From Tillus elongatus (lineage: Eukaryota; Arthropoda; Insecta; Coleoptera; Cleridae): a DNA stretch of 64,000 nt. Positions 56,962 to 64,000 of the stretch are shown piece after piece. The notes under the pieces were generated by a model. It was not told the DNA's origin. It worked only from the letters and a program-made list of their open reading frames with translations, and did no database searches. Location: assembly GCA_964006375.1 (NCBI GenBank), contig OZ023267.1:29324739-29388738 (forward strand), read 5' to 3'. Every line of letters begins with the position of its first letter. Position 1 is the first letter of the stretch. The position numbers and the translations under genes are program-made.

Positions 56962-57388
56962 CTTTCTCTTAGTGATGGGACGTTATTTAACTGTCAGCTA
57001 TTTTTAAGCGGTTACCGAGCCGTAACGGTAACCACCAGTTATCGATCTATAAAAATAACGGCTTAAAAAAACGCTTTTTACACTAACCTAGAATTCGGAG
57101 TCGTGTCTGTTTCAGTTCTACTGCAACTAGGTTCGATGAATAAACATCCGTTTTCATCGGCAACTGTTATTTAACCATTTAACGTGATGAATAGCCTTGA
57201 GATTGGGAATGCTCGCTCTCGCTCACAGCTTTAGGGACGTACGATCTTCGGTACAATAAAACGGTTTAATTTTAATTTTAACTTTAACCGGTTTTTGATG
57301 GGGATACGGCATACGGACACTACTACACAGAGTTATTCTGTTAAACTGAGAAGCTGTTATTTTTGAAACAGTTGAGTTTCCCACTAGT
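56962..57388. mobile_element. hAT MITE, left copy
   Basis: It begins TAGTGATGGGACGTTATTTA at 56970 and follows the 54.3-kb MITE closely (GAGTCGTGTCTGTTTCAG, GCTCGCTCTCGCTCACAG). Its right end (GAGTTTCCCACTAGTATG) is imperfect. The 8 bp before it, CTTTCTCT, recur after the hAT end at 60108. Confidence 0.75.
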
Positions 57389-57658
57389 ATGTAAAGCCAA
57401 ATATTTAATAATAAAAAATGTTGGGTGAAAAGATGAATTTCTGTAAAAACGTGTTATTACATTCACTATAGACAACGCAAAATAGGGTTATTTCACGTGA
57501 AATTAAAGTACTTATTTATTTAAATTTATATACATTACCTAAGAAAACAGTTAACACGTGATTTTCGTTTGTCTGATAATAGTTATCAAATTGTTAAAAA
57601 AAATATAATGATACAACATTTTTTAATATCTATATACATTTCAATATAAAAAATTAAA

Positions 57659-57660
<2 letters not shown>
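57389..57660. other. AT-rich DNA
   Basis: I see nothing recognisable. Confidence 0.4.

Positions 57661-57741
<81 letters not shown>
57661..57741. repeat. (TA)n microsatellite 14
   Basis: A pure TA array that abuts CAGTGGCGATTTCTCC, a hAT-like end. Confidence 0.95.
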
Positions 57742-57744
<3 letters not shown>

Positions 57745-58250
57745 TGGCGATTTCTCCTACTGAGCTAGGTGTGCGCCGCACACCCTAAAATATAATTAAA
57801 ATGTGCACAGTTAAATATGTTTTATTTCTTTTTCCCTTAGTCTTAATACACTACATATGTTATGACAATCGATTTAATTTACTTATTTGATTTCATAAAT
57901 AGTCGGTTAATAGTGACTTGGAATGAAGTCGGCACCACGTCTTTATTCAGAAAATATGAGTAGGTCAATAGCAACTGGGAATGACTTCGGGTCGGGTTAG
58001 GTGTGCGTTGTTATTTCCGAACAACTTCACTCGACAGAGCTGTATTGGTATACAATACAGTCCCCCACCCATGTGTTTAAAATAGTAAGGAAATACCATT
58101 GCTTTTAACACTGCAGTGAGCGGCAAAAATACCGCTCAAGACAAATGAATGGAACGCCGGTTTAACAAACGTTGTGATAGCATTATTTACAAACATTACA
58201 ACTGCGCTTGCCTGGACCACAGTATTCTAGAATTAAAGACTATAATACAT
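57742..58250. other. possible decayed hAT remnant
   Basis: It begins CAGTGGCGATTTCTCCTAC and GGTGTGCGCCGCACACCC. CAGTGGCG is a common hAT terminus and the GTGTGCGCCGCACAC palindrome is common just inside. No matching right end or target duplication was found. Confidence 0.35.
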
Positions 58251-58254
58251 TTTA

Positions 58255-58385
58255 GTAAATTTTCGTAGAAAACATTCACTAATGGGGAGATCTCGACTTT
58301 TGAATTTTGAAAAATTGTTTGCAAATGAGCGCGAACTAGGACCCCTAGAACCCATATCCGGGGTCAGTTTCAATTTTTATATATA
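58255..58385 (-). repeat. M3 copy separated from its array
   Basis: ATTCACTAATGGGGAGATCT to CCGGGGTCAGTTTCAATTTT; 255 bp of other sequence lie between it and the next TA array. Confidence 0.8.
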
Positions 58386-58638
58386 AGAATTTAATTTGAG
58401 TCAAGTTTTAAAATATAGAAATTTTTGATTAAAATGAAGAAACTGATTTCAAGACCATCCATATTTCTAGAAATTGTAATGGTACATAATGAGGTGAGGT
58501 AATTTTGAAGATTAGAAATCAGATGACAGAACTTTAGAACAATTGACATTTAGATTAAAATTTAGTCAAAATTGCATCATTTGCAGTCACAAGTTTAGAC
58601 TTATTTGTAAGATGCTTTGTACTATTTATATAACAATA

Positions 58639-59035
<397 letters not shown>

Positions 59036-59036
59036 A

Positions 59037-59080
59037 TTTCTATGAAAATTCACTACCATAACGCACTTGCTGCATCCAGG
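59037..59080. repeat. M1 right-end fragment
   Basis: TTCACTACCATAACGCACTT followed by GCTGCATCC is the terminal part of M1. Confidence 0.8.
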
Positions 59081-59288
59081 ATTTTTACACATTTTATTAT
59101 TTAGTACCATATTAACATTGAACTACTTTTAATGTTTACAGTTTTCACCCCATTCCGGACAGTGCTAACGCTATATTTCCATGTTCTTTTCGTGTTTTTA
59201 AAGTTTTAAGTGACTTTTTAATTTGTTAGTGTTGCAGTGGGAAATTAATTTATAATTTATTTATCTAGGTATCATTCCCATATAGGTC

Positions 59289-59363
<75 letters not shown>
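59289..59363. repeat. (TA)n microsatellite 16
   Basis: A TA array followed by CATACATACAGGATGATTC, a motif resembling ends of small insect repeats. Confidence 0.95.
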
Positions 59364-59367
<4 letters not shown>

Positions 59368-59929
59368 CATACAGGATGATTCTTTGGCGAAAAATAAGGG
59401 GTGTCTTTTTATTAAGTTTTTCTTGAAACCCCTTCTCCTCCAAGTTACAGCCCTTTGAAATTTTTGAAACTAATTTTAAAACACGGAATATTAAAATAAG
59501 TAAATAAACAATTAATACTATATATCTTCCAATTTTTTTTAAACTCAAACTCAATTTTTTATACTGTTTCTTTACCGAAATTTTATTAGCTGCGTTATGT
59601 TATGGAGTTCTTAGAATCACTCCCTGTGTAGCAATAAAAGTTCTAAGGTCTAACGTCCCAAGGCGTGATAAATAATGATATTTATTGATTCTTGCTGTTG
59701 CATTGACATTTACGTAAAGACCCTGATAAAATAAATTTGTGAGAAATAACTAGTTTATAATTCCTAAAACATCTAAGTAAATTCTTATAGAAGACTCCTT
59801 TGTGATTTCTAAAAGTTTCACTTCAGAGTGGCAAAAGATTTATGACACGCTTATTATAATTTCTTAACCCTTTGTTTCCTTTACATATCGACAAAATTTG
59901 AGATTTATACACTACGTGAAATAACGGGG

Positions 59930-60116
59930 TAAAAATACAATGCATTTATACTAGTGTGCTCGCTATCGCTCACAGCTTTGGGAATGTAGGATATTATCGA
60001 TCGACTATCCAGTTTAAAATAACTGAAGCCGTTATTTTCAGCGGTTATTATTAAATAACGTTAACGGCTTCAACTGTTAACAGAAAATAACTGTATTTCC
60101 CATCACTACTTTCTCT
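59930..60116. mobile_element. hAT MITE, right end
   Basis: Matches the right part of the 54.3-kb MITE (GTGTGCTCGCTATCGCTCAC, GATCGACTATCCAGTTTAAA) and ends CCCATCACTA at 60108, followed by CTTTCTCT at 60109-60116, the same 8 bp found before 56970. Confidence 0.8.
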
Positions 60117-60368
60117 ATTATAGGAATAGTTGGTAAAATAATATATCCCAAAATTAGTTTGTATACTTGCTTCTCATTTGGCAAATTACTAATGTCATAC
60201 TGTCATTAATGTCAAAGTTGTCAAAAACTAAAAGTGGCATTTTGCCAAAAATGTCCAGTCATTCTTAATCATCAATAATAAATACAAATAATATAAAGAG
60301 CAACAAATTTTTACGTTAAATCATTAGTCAGTCGTTCTTTTTACAGCCATTATAGCTGTTATACATAT
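60117..60368 (+). other. upstream region of the ZFAND2-like gene
   Basis: AT-rich sequence that should contain the promoter; no TATA box is obvious at a fixed distance. It directly abuts a hAT end. Confidence 0.4.
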
Positions 60369-60642
60369 ATGTCTCTCCGACAAAGGCAATATTTTAAGCG
60401 CAACTCAACTATTAGAGCTTATGTTAAGGTTTTAACCAAAAGTAAGTTCGTTACAAACATTTTAGTTCTATTTTAGTTACTATATACATAATTTATATAT
60501 TTTGTACGTGTCCCAGTTATTCTTGCATTGTCCCGCTTTTTGTTTCATACATATTGCGGTAGATAATTATTTGTAATATATACCTAAACTTGTTTCCTAA
60601 TAGAATGTTCTTGAAATTACAGCGATTTTCAAAGTCAGCTAG
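60369..60642 (+). promoter_or_regulatory. ZFAND2-like 5' exon with a 30-codon upstream frame across an intron
   Basis: ATG at 60369 opens MSLRQRQYFKRNSTIRAYVK. The exon ends at 60441 before the strong donor GTAAGT, and the acceptor AAATTACAG ends at 60622. After splicing, the frame continues for six codons to TAG at 60640-60642, five bases before the main ATG. It would make a 30-residue upstream peptide that terminates next to the main start, a layout known to regulate translation. The exon assignment rests on splice signals only. Confidence 0.5.
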
Positions 60643-60647
60643 CAGAA

Positions 60648-61337
60648 ATGGAATTTCCCGATGTTGGTAAACATTGCTCAAAACCTAACTGTAATAAGCT
60701 AGACTTCCTTCCAATCAAATGTGATGTCTGCAGCAATATATTCTGCGAGGAACACTACCATTATGTTAATCATGATTGCAAAAACGCTTATAAAAAAGAC
60801 AACCAAGTGCCTGTCTGCCCACTCTGCAACACTCCCATTCCAGTTGGACCACATCAACAGCCTGATGTTATTGTAGGAGCTCACATTGATAATGATTGTC
60901 AATCGGACCATTTAAAGAACAAAAAGAAAGTATTTTCAAACAGGTGTTCTTTTAAAAATTGTAAAGTGAAAGAAGTGATACCGATTGTTTGTAACGAATG
61001 TACATACAATTATTGCTTGAAACATCGCCACCCAGTTGATCATAAATGTGAAGGCAGATCTGCAGCAAAGCGGAAGAAGGTTTTAGATGCTGCCTTAAAT
61101 CGAAGAAATGGCCCCAATCAAGGCTTGAATGCTAATAGCAGACCTATAGATTCCATACAAGGTAGTTTAAGTGAAGATGAAGCTTTAGCAAGGGCATTGG
61201 CTCTATCGATGCAAGATAACTCGCATTCTGATAAGAAAAGACAAGAGGAACTGGATTTGGCTTTGGCCAGGCAGTTGCAAGCTTCACAAAGTCCAACCAC
61301 ACCTAGAAGTTCACGAGATCGATGTAATGTTTCTTAA
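60648..61337 (+). CDS. Zfand2: AN1-type zinc finger and UIM protein (ZFAND2/AIRAP family)
   Basis: A 229-residue protein coded in one exon. Two AN1 zinc fingers lie at residues about 10-44 (C10, C15, C25, C28, C33, H36/H38, H42, C44) and about 100-134 (RCSFKNCKVKE, CNECTYNYCLKHRHPVDH). Two ubiquitin-interacting motifs follow at about 175-189 (SEDEALARALALSMQ) and 199-213 (QEELDLALARQLQAS). The C-terminus is CNVS, a possible CaaX prenylation signal as in the membrane-linked ZFAND2B (AIRAPL) branch. Family members link the proteasome and p97/VCP to ubiquitylated or nascent ER-targeted proteins. The start is the first in-frame ATG after the splice acceptor. The frame is intact. Confidence 0.92.
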   Translation: MEFPDVGKHCSKPNCNKLDFLPIKCDVCSNIFCEEHYHYVNHDCKNAYKKDNQVPVCPLCNTPIPVGPHQQPDVIVGAHIDNDCQSDHLKNKKKVFSNRCSFKNCKVKEVIPIVCNECTYNYCLKHRHPVDHKCEGRSAAKRKKVLDAALNRRNGPNQGLNANSRPIDSIQGSLSEDEALARALALSMQDNSHSDKKRQEELDLALARQLQASQSPTTPRSSRDRCNVS

Positions 61338-61984
61338 CACTTTAAATAATTAAGCACAAACACTTGACACTGTATATTTTAAGTTTCATTAGCAAAATTT
61401 TAAGTTTTTTCGTTAATGACTGATTTAAAGAAATTGGTTTCCTAAAAAACAACATTCCATCTCTCTTAAAATTAATACAATATTTCTAGACTAATTTTTT
61501 TTCACATTTCAATGTGAGCCATAGGTTTACGCAAAGAAAACGATGTTCTGTTTTGTAATTACATTTGTCCATTACCCTCAAAATCTTCAGAATATAACTA
61601 GAGAAACATTGCTTTCCATATATTTTATTTATTTTTATATTAACTTTCCTATATATTATATTTTATTAGAGAATTTTATATATATCCCACTTGATGTTAT
61701 CGCTATATCAGATTTCTTTTGGATTGTTGAGTTTTGCTTTTATTTTAACTTGCAAATTTTTATTAAAATCATATTCTAGCAATTGTGTAATTTTTGTGCT
61801 GATTTATTTACATCTTTAAGTTTTAAGTACTTCAATGTGTCTTACATTATGCTAAAAAAAATTCACCATTGTTTTGCAATCTTTTTAATTTAGAAATAAA
61901 TCATCACTGAACTCAATTTTTGCCTATTAATAATTTTGTACATACTGCAAATTAAAATTATACATTATCTTTGTTTCTCACTGC
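61338..61984 (+). other. 3' flank of the ZFAND2-like gene
   Basis: Very AT-rich. AATAAA at 61895-61900 is a candidate polyadenylation signal, though distant from the stop. No gene is supported; a 78-codon hydrophobic frame at 61543 is a composition artefact. Confidence 0.45.
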
Positions 61985-63600
61985 CAGATGGTCAGTGTAG
62001 ATAAAATTAAAGATACGAATATGGTACGAAAGATGCTCTCTTCTCTTAATACCAGGAAAGCCTCTGGCCCTGACGAGATCCCATCAATTGTTCTCAAAAA
62101 ATGCGCACCAGAACCAGCTCCTGTCCTGACTCGTCTGTTTCAGACATCTTACAATAGAGACATACTCCCTAGTAACTGGAAAACTTCTAGAGTACAACCC
62201 GTCCCCAAGAAAGGATCCAAAGCGCTTCCTAGCGACTACAGGCCTATTTCTCTCCTTTCAGTCGTCTCTAAAGTGATGGAAAAGTATATAAACACCGATT
62301 TACTAAAATTTCTTGAATTACAGTCTAATCCACGACAGGCAGTATGGATTCCGTCAGCTCAGATCAACTGCCGACCTCCTTTCCTTTGTCACCCATTCTT
62401 GGAACAAGTGTATGGAACTACACAGTGAATCCCAGATTGTCGCTCTAGACATATCCAAAGCGTTCGACCAGGTCTGGCATGCAGCGCTGCTTAATAAACT
62501 ACCGGCCAACCACCAAAACTCTATACGTGGACAGCAAATTTCCTCTCCAACCGGAGCATTTCTGTTGTCGTGGATGGCCATTCCTCTGAACTGTATCCAA
62601 TTCATGCAGGAGTTCCTCAAGGTTCAGCTTTAGCCCCTACTTTGTTTCTTCTCCACATCAATGACCTCCTCTCTAGCACATCCAACCCAGTTCACAGTTA
62701 CGTGGACGACAGCACCCTCCACTCAAATATCCAATATTCTAAGCATGTCTCTTTAGCCCAATTAGGAGGATCGCAGACTCATGGAGGGTTCTGTGCCTGT
62801 GGATCTCCAAAAAAATATTAGACTGGGGAAGTAGAAATATTGAACAATTTAACCCCACCAAATCACAGTCTTGCTTTCTTTCTCATAAGAGATACACCAG
62901 CCCTAGATCCACCACAATAAACAACCAAGTTATTCAAAGTAATGAGTCCTTTTCCCTTGTTGGCATTTCTGTGGATCGAAATCTCAATTGGCACCAACAT
63001 GTCACATCAATTGCAGAAACGGCTGCTAAAAAATTAGGTTTCCTCTTCCGGGCTCGCAAATACTTTTTACCGGATAATGTCTATACCTTATATACTTCAC
63101 CAATAAGACCAAACCTCGAATACTGCTCGGACATCTGGGGTGCTGCTACCGCTTCTACACTCGCTATCCTGGACTCCATTCAGAAGAGAGCTATACGTCT
63201 CATCGGTGACCCTACCCTCACCCAAAGCCTGCCATCCCTTGCCCACCGACGTGCCGTTGGTGAGCTCTCTCTCTTTTATAGATATCTGCACGGGCACTGC
63301 TCAGAGGAGCTTTCTTCCATAGTTCCTCCACCTGCTGCACCCAACAGATCTACCAGGGGAACAGAGCGAATGCATTCTTTCACTGTCCAGGTCACCAGAC
63401 ATAAAACATCTTGTTATGCCCGTTCTTTTGTCCCGAGGACTTCGAAGTTGTGGAATTCCTTGCCGGCACATGTTTTTCCTTCTCCGAACCTTCAAGTCCA
63501 GAATTAACAACTTGCCTCTTTCCTCCTTGTCGACACCCATGGTACGATAGTATTTAGGCTGTGAGCCCTCGTGGTGTGTTGTTGAAATAAAATATATAAA
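61985..63600 (+). mobile_element. 5'-truncated LINE with RT, frameshifted
   Basis: The RT begins with MLSSLNTRKASGPDEIPSIV, then RVQPVPKKGSKALPSDYRPI and LLSVVSKVMEKY. Frame shifts lead to RQYGFRQLRSTADLLSFVTH, IVALDISKAFDQVWHAALL (motif A), AGVPQGSALAPTLFLLHIND (motif B) and SYVDDSTLHSNI (motif C, YVDD). The C-terminal part includes IRPNLEYCSDIWGAA and PRTSKLWNSLPAHVF. It ends with TGTTGTTGAAATAAAATATA near 63600. It is the longer relative of the copy at 12.5-13.9 kb. At least three frameshifts disable it. Confidence 0.88.
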
Positions 63601-64000
63601 AAATAATAAAAAAACAGACCCTAACTTATAAACCCAGATGATTCGACTAGTCTCGTCAAGACCAGCCACATACTTTGAAATGGTTATATCAATTAACATG
63701 GCATATCATTCGGCCGACGGTCCTTTCGACCGACAGATCGTTTAGTCGACACTACAATAGAGCTGGGATTCGAACGAAAATAGTGCTTTTTTCAGTATTT
63801 GTCTGGTCGACTGGTTGAAGCATTGTTTTCTTCTATAAAACCTAATCTTGAACTCTGCTTTATATTTAGTTGCAAAACATCACATATAAGCGAAATTGAA
63901 ATAAAAATGCCTATTTATATGCGGGGCAATACACACTATATGTTTAAAATGGCTTACCTAATTGCATAGCTATATTTTGAGATTTAGTTTGATTTTGATT
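63601..64000. other. sequence after the LINE to window end
   Basis: No gene is supported. GGCCGACGGTCCTTTCGACC near 63713 and GCTGGGATTCGAACG near 63760 (box B-like on the - strand) are the only notable motifs. Confidence 0.4.

Noticed and set aside
61543..61779. 78-codon hydrophobic frame after the ZFAND2-like gene
   Set aside because: Phe/Ile/Tyr-rich from AT-rich DNA; no conserved motif, and in a probable 3' UTR.
63301..63699. 132-codon - strand frame at the end of the window
   Set aside because: It is antisense to the LINE RT and has no independent similarity.

Overview
The window is nuclear DNA of an insect. The genes have short phase-consistent exons split by long introns, the base composition is AT-rich, and LINE tails resemble the insect telomere repeat. 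The density and mix of transposable elements (Penelope-like, piggyBac, hAT, Maverick-like, several non-LTR families, many foldback elements) suggest a large repeat-rich genome, perhaps a beetle. The species cannot be fixed from the sequence.

Four host genes can be supported. (1) The last eight exons of a KIAA1549-like single-pass membrane protein lie on the + strand between 5.4 and 31.8 kb. All exon phases agree across the seven introns. The encoded part runs from an ectodomain with a furin-like site, through one membrane segment, to a proline- and serine-rich tail. (2) An intronless mitochondrial tRNA threonylcarbamoyltransferase (OSGEPL1/Qri7 family) lies on the - strand at 44.4-45.7 kb. 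(3) A three-exon mitochondrial ribosomal protein mL48 gene lies on the + strand at 49.3-52.7 kb. (4) A ZFAND2-type AN1 zinc-finger/UIM protein with a CaaX end lies on the + strand at 60.4-61.3 kb. An orphan THAP-like exon is also visible at 48.7 kb.

The rest is layered mobile DNA. 0-5 kb: CTGT-rich tandem repeats and half of a TGACAG-rich foldback element. 6.4-8.8 kb: a decayed piggyBac with intact TTAA sites. 8.9-13.9 kb: two Penelope-like elements, one bounded by inverted terminal repeats, and a LINE. 15.6-18.1 kb: a palindromic family with hammerhead-like hairpins, a short retroposon inside it, and a 1.7-kb element with AG...CT ends, a 6-bp target duplication and a broken KilA-N gene. 19-28 kb: a MITE cluster with (TA)n arrays and a relic Maverick/Polinton-type protease. 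28.9-33.1 kb: LINE fragments. 35.4-38.3 kb: a large foldback element and a LINE-derived non-autonomous element. 38.7-42.1 kb: a hAT element nested inside another hAT, each with its own perfect 8-bp target duplication. 42-44 kb: a roughly 250-bp tandem repeat. 47-48.7, 51.2-52.3 and 62-63.6 kb: LINE fragments. 53-60 kb: further (TA)n composite elements and hAT MITEs.

The most unusual item is the KilA-N-carrying element at 16378-18071. With the protease relic at 26.7 kb and the half element at 4.5-5.0 kb, it points to Maverick/adintovirus-type DNA that has left short mobile derivatives in this genome.
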